Part shown: positions 34,414 to 43,902 of the stretch, one piece after another
Numbering within the stretch: the stretch's first letter is position 1
Layout of the letters: each line of letters starts with the position of its first letter
Source of the DNA: JAJDTR01 sp965220415
Lineage (GTDB): Bacteria > Poribacteria > WGA-4E > JAJDTR01
DNA length: 64,000 nucleotides
Reading direction: 5' to 3'
Assembly (NCBI GenBank): GCA_965220415.1
Contig: OZ244829.1
Coordinates: forward strand, 2,604,001 to 2,668,000
Translations under genes and position numbers: made by a program
Notes under the pieces: generated by a model
The model's database searches: none
Told to the model about the DNA's origin: nothing
What the model saw: the letters and a program-made list of their open reading frames with translations, nothing else

Positions 34414-35009
34414 ATGCACAATCGAATAGCGGCTGCAACATCGGTTCTCTTCAATCCACTTATCACGCCAATTGCGGCAACCCTCGTAATCGCCGCGAAC
34501 TACGCCGAAACCACACGCGAGATGTTGATGTGGATGGGGATTGCTTTCACTTTTTTTCCCTATTGCCGATCCTTTTTATCTTTATCCTCTTCCGCCTAGG
34601 GAGGGTGAGTAACCTCAATCTTGAGGTCAAAGAGCAACGCACGTTGCCATTGCTTTTTGCCATAGGAGCGGCATGCATCGGGCTAGGCATTTTTTACGTA
34701 ATTGACGCCCCGCGCGAGATAATTTGGGCGGGGCTTGCCTATATCGCGAACGGTATTATCTTCGGCGCCATCACGCAACTCTGGAAAATTAGCTTCCACA
34801 CGGGAGTCTATACCGGCTGTATAACTGTGCTTGTGCTGATTCTTCAAGCTAGGTTTGCGTGGCTTTTTCTCTTGGTCCCACTCATCGCATGGGCGCGAGT
34901 TCGACGAAAAAGACATACGCTGATACAGACGGTCGTTGGTGCACTCATTGCGCTTATCAACACGGTCGTCGTTCTTCGATTGTGCGTTGGTATCGGTATG
35001 GGACCTTAA
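34414..35009 (+). pseudogene. PAP2-like membrane phosphatase, frameshifted
   Basis: Frame 1 from ATG 34414 (LFNPLITPIAATLVIAANYA) is lost after a T7 run at 34551-34557. Frame 3 continues with LPILFIFILFRLGRVSNLNL and KISFHTGVYTG ... LVPLIAWARVRRKRHTLIQ to 35009. Adding one T gives a single frame of about 198 residues and six helices with PAP2-type Lys, His and Arg-His motifs. Shift of real or technical origin. Confidence 0.6.
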
Positions 35010-35102
35010 GGGCGGGATTCACGGGGCTAGTGTCGCAGGAGTTGGGCAGGATCTGACCGCAGAGCATCGAAATTCGGTTTTCCCCGTACGCCAAGCTTGT
35101 AG

Positions 35103-35121
35103 GCGGGGCATGTTGCCCCGC
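35103..35121. terminator. GC-rich hairpin between convergent genes
   Basis: GCGGGGCA (35103-35110) pairs with TGCCCCGC (35114-35121). No T-run follows. It could serve both convergent neighbours, or be one of the GTAGG-type hairpin repeats. Confidence 0.45.
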
Positions 35122-35171
35122 ATGGCAGAAACTTGATTAACACACTGCATACCTAGAAAAACCGTTTTGCC

Positions 35172-35936
35172 TCATCTCAGCGTAGGAAGATTATCCCACT
35201 CGCAATCCAAGCAGAAGTATCTTCCCACACCTATGTTCTGAACCAGCCCACCACATTTCGGACATTCCGTCTGATTCTCCTTCACCTCTTTTTGCTCGTC
35301 CGGCGAAAACATCAGAAGTTGCCGCCCTTCTGCGGGGTGTTCGGATTCTGCGGGGACACCGGTTTCAAGTGCTTCAATGATATCTTGAGGGTGAAGATTA
35401 AGCGGAGGCGGCGTGTTCGTGACCAAATCGATAAAATCGCTGCGATACACATTGATCGCGCGCGATTCAACTGCCTGCCGCATAAAGAGCGTATACTTGT
35501 TCGGAGCAATCAAGTAGGCTTCCGTATCTTGAAGCTGTGTCTTCCGGCTCACCACAAGCTCATAGTCATCGTATGTCAGACGGTTTCCGGCACTCGCGTT
35601 ATGAATTTCAAACAACTCGCGAGTGCGATTCGGAGACATGAGAAGGCAGTATAATCGGTGAGGATATCGATTTAGCTGATTAAACGGCAAAAAAATGTCG
35701 GGCTGGGCGTTTCGCTGTAGAAACCCGACAAATGCTTCGTAGGCATACTCCGCTGCCTCATTCAATACCTCAGTGTCCAAACTTGCGCTTGGCCTGCCCG
35801 CAAACAAAGGGAGAATCTCGCGAGAGTGCGCGTGAATGTCAACGTCGACATCAATATTCTGTTGCTCGCTGCGCGCCGTAATTCGGCACAACCGCTCGAC
35901 CGGCTGATGAGTAACCTTTATCGTAAATGGCAACAT
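35172..35936 (-). CDS. Hypothetical protein with C-terminal zinc ribbon
   Basis: 254 residues. No known domain in residues 1-220. The last 30 contain CPKCGG...YFCLDCEW, a four-Cys zinc ribbon. No signal peptide, so cytoplasmic. The ribosome site is weak. Context gives no role. Confidence 0.65.
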   Translation of the reverse strand: MLPFTIKVTHQPVERLCRITARSEQQNIDVDVDIHAHSREILPLFAGRPSASLDTEVLNEAAEYAYEAFVGFLQRNAQPDIFLPFNQLNRYPHRLYCLLMSPNRTRELFEIHNASAGNRLTYDDYELVVSRKTQLQDTEAYLIAPNKYTLFMRQAVESRAINVYRSDFIDLVTNTPPPLNLHPQDIIEALETGVPAESEHPAEGRQLLMFSPDEQKEVKENQTECPKCGGLVQNIGVGRYFCLDCEWDNLPTLR

Positions 35937-36715
35937 GGAGTCACTAATACGGATTTATAGAATAATGGTTGGAAAATTCCGGCAATGTCTTTCCATAGGC
36001 TGATTTAGTGTATCATAGGGTTTCCGGCGTGTCCAGAAAAACCCCATCTCACACAGGGGTCGTAGGTTGGGTTGAACGGCAATCCGTTAATTATCGCTAA
36101 TCTTAGAGGGATTTTCGAGTGTTCACTTTGTCTGAACGTGCCGAAATTTGAGCGAAGCCCAACATAAAAGGTACGTACTACCGCCATGAGACATCATCTA
36201 TAATTAGAGGCGTTTCCCCTGTATCTCCATAGGGATCAAGTTAAGCGTTTTGGGCCGCAAAGTCACGCCGCTTCAATGTCTTGAACTGTTAATCTCCATG
36301 TAGACGCGAATGAGGGAATGCCAACTCATTCATTGATGGGTGCGCTACAGAAGACGACTCGTGGCGTTGGTTTCCGCAGAGGCCGGTGCGGTTGGAAAGG
36401 GATCTCTATCGCACTCATTATCCATTCGCTTGATCGCACATACCGAATGGGGTGGGATAGAGATTTCCTCCCTACCCAATGGAGACTAAGTCAAGGGTTT
36501 TGCGACGGAAAATCCTCCAGTACAAGAAGAACTCCCTTAAGTTAATCCCTATGGGCGTTTCCCCTGTATCTCACATCAGAACAATTGGGCGGCGTGGTCC
36601 GAAGAGATTGTCCTTGACCCTATATCCCGGCCAACTTATAATGCCTAACCAATAATGAAACTCATGCTTGTTGACTCGCTTTGATGGAGTCGATGACTCA
36701 CGGAGGGATTGAAAC
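35937..36715. other. Intergenic region with repeats
   Basis: Contains a GCGTTTCCCCTGTATCTC motif twice (about 36209 and 36554), a GGTGCGGTTGGAAA...CGCACATAC hairpin split by a 36-nt repeat (36400-36436), and a second partial GATAGAGAT unit near 36456. No gene is supported. Confidence 0.55.
36400..36436 (-). repeat. 36-nt repeat in a GGTGCGGTTGG hairpin
   Basis: GGGATCTCTATCGCACTCAT...CATTCGCTTGATC. The flanks match those of the copy at 42094-42130, so host and insert form a composite repeat. Read on the + strand it translates as GISIALIIHSLD without stops. Confidence 0.7.
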
Positions 36716-37930
36716 ATGCCGAAAACTGCTTGCTTGGTAGGAACATTAGATACGAAAGGTCCGGAATTTGCGTTTCTCAAAGAGCGCATAGAGGCAAATA
36801 ACGTCGGAACATACGTCATCAATACGGGTATTCTCGGAGAGCCGCATTTTGAACCGAATGTGTCCGCCGAGCAAGTGGCAGAGGCGGGCGGAACATCGCT
36901 CACCTCGCTCAAAAACGAGGGGGATCGGGGCAATAGCGTCGCCGCAATGGCGAATGGAGCCGCACGAATTGTCGAGCGACTCAACGACGATGGAGCAATT
37001 GATGGCATCATTTCGCTTGGAGGATCCGCCGGGACAACCATTGGAACGACCGCAATGCGCGCGCTCCCCGTCGGTGTTCCGAAATTGATGGTCTCTACGT
37101 TAGCCTCCGGCGACACCAGTCCCTATGTGGACACGAAAGATATCACGATGACGTATTCCGTCGTGGACATCGCGGGCGTCAACAGTCTTTCGCGCCAGAT
37201 TCTGGCGAACGCCGCGGGGGCGATTGCCGGGATGATTAACGCCGAGGTGCCCGCAGCCGACGATAAACCCTTGATCGCCGCCACAATGTTCGGAGTGACA
37301 ACCCCATGTGTGACCAAAGCACGGGAGATTCTTGAGGAGGCAGGATATGAAGTGCTTGTTTTCCATGCAACCGGCACCGGCGGACGCGCGATGGAGGATT
37401 TGGTCAGGGGTGGCTTTATCGTCGGCGTGCTTGATGTCACAACGACCGAACTTGCTGACGAGTTGGTTGGCGGGGTGTTGAGTGCCGGAGCGGACCGCCT
37501 TGAAGCCGCGGGAAATCAGGGAATACCGCAGGTGGTTGCGCCGGGGGCGTTAGATATGGTGAACTTCGGTCCTCCGGATACCGTGCCCGACAAATTCGAG
37601 GACAGGAAGTTCTACCAACACAATCCGACAATTACGCTCATGCGCACAACCGTAGACGAGAACGCCGAGTTGGGGAAAATCATGGGGCAAAAACTGAGCC
37701 GGGCAAAAGGACCGACGACCGTGATAATTCCCGAGCGGGGGGTCTCCGCCATTGACGCTCAGGACCAGCCGTTTGATTCGCCGGAAGCCAGGGCGGCGTG
37801 GACTCGGAACTTGAAGGAGAATGTGGCGGATAATGTCGGGGTGATTGAAATGGACAACAACATAAACGATGACGCCTTCGCCGCGCGACTTGCCGAAACT
37901 CTGTTGCAAAACCTAAAGCACCAGGCTTGA
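36716..37930 (+). CDS. UPF0261 (Tm-1-like) protein
   Basis: 404 residues, CGGAGGG before ATG 36716. Family motifs: LVGTLDTKGPEFAFLKERIE, ISLGGSAGTTIGTTAMRALP, DIAGVNSLSRQILANAAGAI and the C-terminal PERGVSAID. Members have an ATP-binding-like N-terminal fold and are found with sugar or aldolase-type catabolic genes; the reaction is not established. Full length. Confidence 0.88.
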   Translation: MPKTACLVGTLDTKGPEFAFLKERIEANNVGTYVINTGILGEPHFEPNVSAEQVAEAGGTSLTSLKNEGDRGNSVAAMANGAARIVERLNDDGAIDGIISLGGSAGTTIGTTAMRALPVGVPKLMVSTLASGDTSPYVDTKDITMTYSVVDIAGVNSLSRQILANAAGAIAGMINAEVPAADDKPLIAATMFGVTTPCVTKAREILEEAGYEVLVFHATGTGGRAMEDLVRGGFIVGVLDVTTTELADELVGGVLSAGADRLEAAGNQGIPQVVAPGALDMVNFGPPDTVPDKFEDRKFYQHNPTITLMRTTVDENAELGKIMGQKLSRAKGPTTVIIPERGVSAIDAQDQPFDSPEARAAWTRNLKENVADNVGVIEMDNNINDDAFAARLAETLLQNLKHQA

Positions 37931-37960
37931 TTTCTTTCACACCCAGAGAAATATGACGCT

Positions 37961-37988
37961 GTAGGGGACGGCCCCCGTGCCGTCCCGC
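37961..37988 (+). terminator. GTAGGGGACGGC hairpin after UPF0261
   Basis: GGGACGGC (37965-37972) pairs with GCCGTCCC (37979-37986). It belongs to the GTAGG-led hairpin repeats and lies 30 nt after the stop. Confidence 0.45.
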
Positions 37989-38076
37989 GGTTGCTGTTTC
38001 CCCTGCCTTATATGAGGTAGGAGGTGCATCTTTCCCCGCACACCCAACACCGTGGGAGGGGCATCTTGCCCCGACC

Positions 38077-38160
38077 AATCAACTGAGTGAATAGCGAGGG
38101 ATTAACGGAATGAATAATGACCGCGATAGCCAATCCTGATGGACATCCTATAGAAATCCC
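38077..38160. repeat. Two 36-nt repeats, one degenerate
   Basis: CAATCAACTGAGTGAATAGC, then ATTAACGGAATGAATAATGA...CGCGATAGCCAATCC and ATAGAAATCC. A CACT-rich run and AATCACAGTTCAGACAAT follow. Confidence 0.55.
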
Positions 38161-38405
38161 ATGAATCACAGTTCAGACAATCCCCCCACCCTGCTATCCT
38201 TCCCACTCTTTACTGCTTTTGCTGACCACTGAGCACTAACCACTGCCTGTACGCGCAAATTTGGCTTGAAACTCACCCAAGACTTTTGATACACTTTCCC
38301 CAATACCCGGTGTCTATGTACCCGGAAAGGTGATCCAAAGGTTTTAACGCAATTCTGTTTAGTGGGAATGACGCGCCCATGCGTTGGATTGGAGGGATAC
38401 TTAGG

Positions 38406-38945
38406 ATGAAACGTCAATTCTGCATACCGTTGCTAGTCCTGTCTTGCTTCATGGTAGGTTGCAATGCTGGCTTCATGAGTGCCTTGGTGGCGCCGCAGCA
38501 GTGGAGCGAAAATTACGCGCTGCTTGAGGGGGCTACGTGTTCCGTACCTGCAATGGCTGACGGCAATTTGGAAACCGTTGGCACAGCCAATCAACATTGG
38601 ATTATTGTTACCTTGCCAAAGCGCAAGCCGATTCACCGAATAGTCATTCGAGAGACGAATATTGAGGATCTGATTATTTATGAGAGTATCGGCGGAAAAG
38701 GGGAATGGAAGAGAATCGACAAGATTAACAATAACCGAAAATCAACGATTGACATGCGAGTCAGCGTGGTGACGGATGGTATCCGATTCAAGATTGGAGA
38801 AACCTCCGACGACAAGCGACTCGCGGGTGATTTCTCCTACCAAGAAAACAGGCTAAGAAACCGGCAAGTCAAACGCGGCTACCCCACCGCACAAGAGATT
38901 GAACTTTACGGGTTTGTGCAGAAAAAAAACTCAGACTCCGAGTAA
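38406..38945 (+). CDS. Lipoprotein with discoidin-like domain
   Basis: 179 residues from ATG 38406 (GGAGGG upstream; ATG 38379 is less likely because it precedes the ribosome site). Lipobox FMVGC. The rest resembles an F5/8-type C domain (ADGNLETVG, HRIVIRETNIEDLIIYE, EIELYGF). Predicted envelope binding protein with no enzyme motif. Confidence 0.65.
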   Translation: MKRQFCIPLLVLSCFMVGCNAGFMSALVAPQQWSENYALLEGATCSVPAMADGNLETVGTANQHWIIVTLPKRKPIHRIVIRETNIEDLIIYESIGGKGEWKRIDKINNNRKSTIDMRVSVVTDGIRFKIGETSDDKRLAGDFSYQENRLRNRQVKRGYPTAQEIELYGFVQKKNSDSE

Positions 38946-38995
38946 ATCCTCAAGTCAATTCATCGAAATGCGCGGTGGCCTCAAGGCGGTGGTGG

Positions 38996-41773
38996 TCAAC
39001 TGCCGCCTCGGGCTCGACGCTTCGCTCTCAACAACCGCCCCATGTTTCCCTCGCCTTGAAACGCTGCCGGAGTGTTATTCTCGGTTGCTAATACCGGCTT
39101 TTCGGCAGATCCGCCCCGGGGTATTGGGGCGGCTCTCGTTATTCCAGCCAATTCCGCTTTGCGGGCGCTTAATCGGTTCATCGTCCCGGTTGACTCGCCT
39201 TTCCCGCTGCGACGAAACGCCGCCAATTGCTCCCGAAGCTGTGTGAAGTAACCGCTTCCCACGCTAAATCGGCGAAGAATCATCTCAAGCACAAAAAACA
39301 GAATGCCGGCAATCAGAAGAACATGCGAGAGCGATTTGGATGTTTCAACGGCATGTCCGGTATGTTTCGCAATCTGCTTTGGCGTAGGTCCGTTGATGCC
39401 GTTCGTACGGCTGGCGATTGCCCCTAGAAGCTGCTGGTTAGTTTCAAACTCGGCGTATTCCGTAGGGTATGAAAGCGCGAAACTCGCGTGCCTAGATCCG
39501 ATAACGAGACCGTCCCGCTTCATCTGGGCGGTGACCAAATAAACGCCGGTCTCCCCAATAGAAAACTCCCCGCTGAACCGCGTCGGCGTTTCCCGATGCA
39601 TTTCGACAACCTCTCCCGCGCCCGTCGGCGGCGCAACGCGGACATCGAAACTCTGAACGCTAGAGACAGCTTCGGCGTTAGCAATATCGATCACTACCTG
39701 CCCGACACCCCCGCGGTGAGAAACATCAAGGTCAAAATCCCTACTGTCGCCATGAATGGGCGCCGCCCAATTGACGACTTGCCCCCAAAACTTGCCAAAC
39801 TGATCCCATTCTATCCAATCCGCCGCCCACCCGGGTTTTACATCGGAGGTAAAAGCGACGGATTTGCCGAAACCGTAATGCCATGCTGCGAGAATCGGGT
39901 GCTCTTGGGGTGAACGGATATGAACCTGAGTGTATTCCTTTTCCGAGGTTGCAATGTAACCGTGCAGCTTTGGAACCTCGTAGATGCCCGCCATGATTGC
40001 CGAGCCCTTCTCGCCAATTACGGGTTGAAACGTCTCCTGAATCATGTATTTTTGGGTTTGCCTGACCTCATCCGCCAATATCTTCGGCAATTGATTCACA
40101 TTGCGAACAGCCACATAGTGTCCTCCTCCTCTTTCCGCAATCGCTTGCATCAGGTTTTGAGCGGTATAACCTATAGCAATCGTGGTCACATAGATGTCGT
40201 CAGCCGCGATCCGATCCGCGAGTGTGTTAAAATCCCCGTCAGACCTGCCATCGGACAAAAGAATAAGATGCTTCTGTTTGGCATTGACCACCTTGAGTTT
40301 TTCATAGGCTCGTTTCAGCGCGGGATACATTTTCGTGCCGCCGGTGGGGGCTGATCTGCCAACTTCGCGGATAATTCTCTCATGATCAGTTGTGGGTGAG
40401 ATATCCAACCCAATCTTGGCGGCAAAGCCGATTACACCCGCCTTGTCTTCCTTATCAAGCTCGCGCACTCCCGCTCGAATGCCTTCAATCGCCAGTTGAA
40501 TCTTCTGATCCGCACCGACGTAATTTGCCATGCTGCCGGACGTATCGAAAACGAACATCAGCGCCAAGGACTCTTTACGTTGTCGAGGCGTCATCTCGAC
40601 AGGCAGCACTCGCTCCAAGGGTGTGCCGTGATAGCCGCCCATGCCGAATGCGCGGTCACCACCAATCACAACCAATCCTTTTCCCAGATCGCGGACATAG
40701 CTCTCAATCAATTCCATCCGGGTGATCGAAAGGTCATCAGCCGAAACATTATTCAGAATCACCACTGCACTGCTCCGTAAATCGGCTAATTCGGTCGTGA
40801 ATTCATGCGGCGATACAACATCCACCGCAAATCCGCTGGATTTGAGGACACGCTTCAACACGTCGGTCTGTCCCGAATCATCCGCCACATACAGTGCGTG
40901 AGGTTGGCCGCTCACACTGACATAGCCGTAAGCCTCATTGTTTTCGGAAATGGCATCCCGCGCCGAAATTTTAAATTGGTACGTATAGCTCCCCTGCTCG
41001 TCAATCCGTTGATCGGGTATTCTGATTTCCTGTTTCCCCGGTTTTAGCGTAATAGACTGCGGATCAGAAACCGGTTTGCCGTCGCGATGAAGGTGAATCT
41101 CCACCGGTCTGGTACCCGTGCTTTCGACAATTGCGTGCACGGCAAAAGTTGTGCCGGATATCACATGTGAAGGGAGGCGCAGGGCTCGCACCCAGACCTC
41201 ATCGGCTCTTTCGGAATCCAATGGGATCGTGAAGACTTCAATCTCGCCAGCCCGCGCGAGGTCCAGGAGGGGATCCAGATCGCCGGCATTCCGCAATCCA
41301 TCACTCAGCAACACGACTCGCCTCTGTCGGTCGTCCGGTAGAATGCGCATGGCTAGATGAAGCGCCGCCGCGATGTCTGTCGCATTGTAATCCAACGCCG
41401 CCTCCGACAAGATGTCGGGATTGAAATTCGGTTGCTCCATCTTCGGACGCATGGGAGTGGAGGCTGTCGACTGCACGGCGAACGGGATAACACTATACAG
41501 GTCGGTCGGCTGCAACTCGTCAATCGCCGCATTAATTATATCAATGCCCCTGTGCTGTTCCTCTGTTGGAACGCTCTCCGAAACATCCAAGAGGAAAGCG
41601 ACGGCTAGTACCTCTTCGCGGTGATTTCTGTGCAGACCTGCCAGTGCCAGAACAAAACACAGCAGGGCAATGGTTCGCAGAGTAAGCGTGGTAGATTTTC
41701 GCCATCGCGACGCTTCGACTCGCGTGCCGCGATGGATAATCAGCAGTAGCGGAATGCCAATGAATAACAACAA
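38996..41773 (-). CDS. Membrane VWA-domain protein with glutamine amidotransferase-like module
   Basis: 925 residues. Two N-terminal membrane helices, a first VWA domain with MIDAS DVSES, an Ig-like region, a GATase1-like segment (GKGLVVIGGDRAFGMGGYHG without a clear catalytic Cys), a second VWA domain with DTSGSM, and a C-terminal membrane helix (VLLIAGILFFVLEMIL). Such proteins resemble BatA-like or Poribacteria VWA proteins of unknown role. The frame opens with TTG 41773. DNA 5' to it is a run of 36-nt repeats in frame back to a TGA, so the native start and promoter seem to have been replaced. Confidence 0.75.
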   Translation of the reverse strand: MLLFIGIPLLLIIHRGTRVEASRWRKSTTLTLRTIALLCFVLALAGLHRNHREEVLAVAFLLDVSESVPTEEQHRGIDIINAAIDELQPTDLYSVIPFAVQSTASTPMRPKMEQPNFNPDILSEAALDYNATDIAAALHLAMRILPDDRQRRVVLLSDGLRNAGDLDPLLDLARAGEIEVFTIPLDSERADEVWVRALRLPSHVISGTTFAVHAIVESTGTRPVEIHLHRDGKPVSDPQSITLKPGKQEIRIPDQRIDEQGSYTYQFKISARDAISENNEAYGYVSVSGQPHALYVADDSGQTDVLKRVLKSSGFAVDVVSPHEFTTELADLRSSAVVILNNVSADDLSITRMELIESYVRDLGKGLVVIGGDRAFGMGGYHGTPLERVLPVEMTPRQRKESLALMFVFDTSGSMANYVGADQKIQLAIEGIRAGVRELDKEDKAGVIGFAAKIGLDISPTTDHERIIREVGRSAPTGGTKMYPALKRAYEKLKVVNAKQKHLILLSDGRSDGDFNTLADRIAADDIYVTTIAIGYTAQNLMQAIAERGGGHYVAVRNVNQLPKILADEVRQTQKYMIQETFQPVIGEKGSAIMAGIYEVPKLHGYIATSEKEYTQVHIRSPQEHPILAAWHYGFGKSVAFTSDVKPGWAADWIEWDQFGKFWGQVVNWAAPIHGDSRDFDLDVSHRGGVGQVVIDIANAEAVSSVQSFDVRVAPPTGAGEVVEMHRETPTRFSGEFSIGETGVYLVTAQMKRDGLVIGSRHASFALSYPTEYAEFETNQQLLGAIASRTNGINGPTPKQIAKHTGHAVETSKSLSHVLLIAGILFFVLEMILRRFSVGSGYFTQLREQLAAFRRSGKGESTGTMNRLSARKAELAGITRAAPIPRGGSAEKPVLATENNTPAAFQGEGNMGRLLRAKRRARGGS

Positions 41774-41779
41774 GAAAAG

Positions 41780-41970
41780 GGGATCAAGTGACCGAATAGG
41801 GAACGCGATAGTAATCCCTCAAGTGACCGAATAGGGAACGCGATAGTAAATCCTTCAACCGACTGAATAAGGATTAAACGAACGACTAGATCAAGTAACC
41901 GAACAAGAAACGCGACAGTAATTCCCGATAGAGAATCCCGCGCGATTGCAAGTCCTGATGGAAATCTCTC
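41780..41970. repeat. Tandem run of four to five 36-nt repeats at the VWA 5' end
   Basis: GGATCAAGTGACCGAATAGG...GCGATAGTAATCC, CAAGTGACCGAATAGGG..., CAACCGACTGAATAAGG, ATCAAGTAACCGAACAAG. Unlike elsewhere, the copies follow one another, and they border the VWA reading frame. Confidence 0.7.
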
Positions 41971-42093
41971 TCCGATTCCCGACAATACGGCGTGATTTGA
42001 AAATAGCTATTGAACTGGGATCTTTATCAATTATACTTGACGCTGGTGAAAATTGCGTGTTTTCAAGCGTCTGGCGGTAGGTGCGGTTGGAAA

Positions 42094-42222
42094 GGGATCT
42101 CTATCGCATTCGCTATGCGCTTATTTGATCGCACGTACAGGGAACGCATGTCGCGACCTGGAGATCGTGGGATCTCTATCGCGCTCCTTGTCCAGTCGCT
42201 TGATCTATCCGCTCGTTTGATC
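42094..42222 (-). repeat. Two 36-nt repeats in hairpin hosts
   Basis: GGGATCTCTATCGCATTCGC...TTTGATC inside GGTGCGGTTGGAAA...CGCACGTAC, then GGGATCTCTATCGCGCTCCT...CGCTTGATC next to GTCGCGACCTGGAGATCG. Confidence 0.65.
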
Positions 42223-42305
42223 CTACAAAAGACGTAACTTCTGACAGCGCGGAGTATAACAGCGCCGACCTACTCTATCCCACATGGAGAATCGGTGGGG
42301 CAAAC

Positions 42306-42725
42306 TCAAAACATGTGATCTCCGGGAAGCTCGGATGCCTGCCGAATCCAATTCGCCAATAACTCTTCGTCAAGTCGATCATCTTCGTGGATGTGAAAGT
42401 AGCGCACGTCTTCATGCTTGGATTCGACGGGCGGGACAGGACGCAGCGACGCGCCGTTCAGGAAAGTTACCTTGATGTACTTCGTGAAGCAATGGAACGA
42501 AAGGAACCAGCCCTGATTCTTGATGCCATAGAAGGGCGAGTTCCACCTCACCGCCTTGCGCACTTCGGGTACGGTGCGGGAGATAAGTGCGTCAAGGCTG
42601 CGCCCGACATCCCGTTTCCAGCCCGGCATGGCTTCGATGTAGTTCTGCACGGGGGCGTCCCCGTCACCTTTTGGAATTTGTGGGTTGCCGCCGGAGAGAA
42701 GTTTCGGTTTAGCTGCGTTTTTCAT
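42306..42725 (-). CDS. DUF1801 (YdhG-like) protein
   Basis: 139 residues. GWKRDVGRSLDALISRTVPE, VRWNSPFYG and FLSFHCFTKYIKVTFLNGAS are typical of DUF1801. Cytoplasmic, function unknown; the fold is related to frataxin-like proteins. No clear operon partner. Confidence 0.8.
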   Translation of the reverse strand: MKNAAKPKLLSGGNPQIPKGDGDAPVQNYIEAMPGWKRDVGRSLDALISRTVPEVRKAVRWNSPFYGIKNQGWFLSFHCFTKYIKVTFLNGASLRPVPPVESKHEDVRYFHIHEDDRLDEELLANWIRQASELPGDHMF

Positions 42726-42854
42726 AACAACATATCATATCACGTTCATAACGATGCTCGCTGAAAACCAGCCCGAATGAACGCGTTTAATCTCTCGGTT
42801 CAGTGGGATGGGTTGTCGCTTGACGTATTCACAGCGTCAATTCTAGGTCTGACT

Positions 42855-42882
42855 CTGTGCGTAGGGTGCGCAATGCGCACCA
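42855..42882. repeat. GTAGGGTGCGCAATGCGCACC palindrome
   Basis: GGTGCGCA-A-TGCGCACC stem. A related GTAGGGTGTGCACCGCGCACC is at about 50070-50090, after thiI. Confidence 0.55.
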
Positions 42883-43042
42883 ACCTTTGAAAGCACCTGT
42901 GGCGTGACAAGTGTATAGTACCGGACAGTTACTCACATCAGAACCTGGCGCGCGCCCAAGCGAGAAAATATCGACCAACCGACTAAACCGGATTGTACTG
43001 AAGGGGAGTGCTATGTAAACGGGCGAGAAACCGGGGACGGAG

Positions 43043-43438
43043 TTATGAAGAAGCGTTTTGCAGCGCTTCGACTTTTTCGCGCAGTTGTTGGATTTCGGCT
43101 CTGATTTCCTTCCAGTCTCTTTCCTTATAGGCAATAACGATTTGAGGGATTGCTACGGCGGCGGCTATCAGTCCAATGAGCGCAATCTGCAGGAGTTGTA
43201 AATCGCCAATTCTGGCATTCAAGTTGTTTTCTACGCCTTCAATTCTGGCGTTCAGGTTATTTTCTACACCATCAATTCTAGCATTCACGGCGGCAATTTT
43301 AAGATCGATGTACTCCCTCGTGCGCTTCTCGGACGCCACAATTTCTTCTCGGATGACTGCGCGCAAATCCTCCTTCGTCAATTCGGCAAAGGCTGGAGAG
43401 GTCAGAAGTAGCAAGGATAGGGCTGTTATGAACTTCAT
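43043..43438 (-). CDS. Small membrane protein with coiled coil
   Basis: 131 residues from ATG 43438; the open frame further upstream runs through the tRNA gene and is not coding. Signal peptide (FITALSLLLLTSPAFA), a helical region with tandem heptad blocks (IDGVENNLNARIEGVENNLN), a membrane helix (IALIGLIAAAVAIPQIVIAY) and a short charged tail. Possibly an envelope stress or sensor accessory. No family is assigned. Confidence 0.65.
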   Translation of the reverse strand: MKFITALSLLLLTSPAFAELTKEDLRAVIREEIVASEKRTREYIDLKIAAVNARIDGVENNLNARIEGVENNLNARIGDLQLLQIALIGLIAAAVAIPQIVIAYKERDWKEIRAEIQQLREKVEALQNASS

Positions 43439-43467
43439 GATAGCACCACTTTTGGAAAGAATGCAAA

Positions 43468-43540
43468 TGGAGCAGACGGGATTCGAACCCGTGACCTCAT
43501 CCGTGCGAGGGATGCGCTCTCCCATCTGAGCTACTGCCCC
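43468..43540 (-). tRNA. tRNA-Ala(CGC)
   Basis: The reverse strand begins GGGGCAGTAGCTCAGATGGG, has anticodon CGC in CTCGCAC, the T-loop GGGTTCGAATCCC and a 7-bp acceptor stem with discriminator A. CCA is not encoded. Confidence 0.93.
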
Positions 43541-43619
43541 ATATGGCGGTAAATTAGTAACCTTTGATCGAAGCTGTTTTGAACGAAACAACTGACGCTG
43601 CGTGCCGATTTTGCCTATT

Positions 43620-43851
43620 TCAACGGTGAGGGCAACCGGGCCAACAACACGGTCGGCGTTTTCCCTCTAGGAGTTCAGTGGGTACGCGCTCAATATGACG
43701 TCTTCTCGTCTCCGGCTTCTTGACCGATGTAACCCAGCAAATCCATTCATTACGCGCGAGTGGTGTGAGGTCATTCCACGCGTCTCGCACCGCGTTCGCT
43801 GAAATAAGAGCCTGCCGTAAATCCGCCGGTGGCTATTCCATTTTTGGACAT
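43620..43851 (-). pseudogene. YdeI/OmdA-like protein, frameshifted
   Basis: Reverse-strand frame PADLRQALISANAVRDAWND, LTPLARNEWICWVTSVKKPE, then GKRRPCCWPGCPHR and stop, the YdeI/OmpD-associated C-terminal module. An ATG at 43851 (MSKNGIA) lies in the adjacent frame; total length is 1 nt over a multiple of three, so a single extra base (or two missing) near 43826 breaks it. Family members are about this size. Confidence 0.6.
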
Positions 43852-43902
43852 AAGATTTAGTGTAAGTGTTTAGTTCAGTCCAGAACTTACCGCCAACAGG
43901 AA

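Noticed and set aside
38996..41773. Calling the VWA protein a chelatase or BatA subunit
   Set aside because: No MoxR ATPase gene is nearby, and the double VWA plus amidotransferase-like layout differs.
43439..43591. N-terminal extension of the coiled-coil protein frame
   Set aside because: It runs through the tRNA-Ala gene; the signal peptide begins at 43438.
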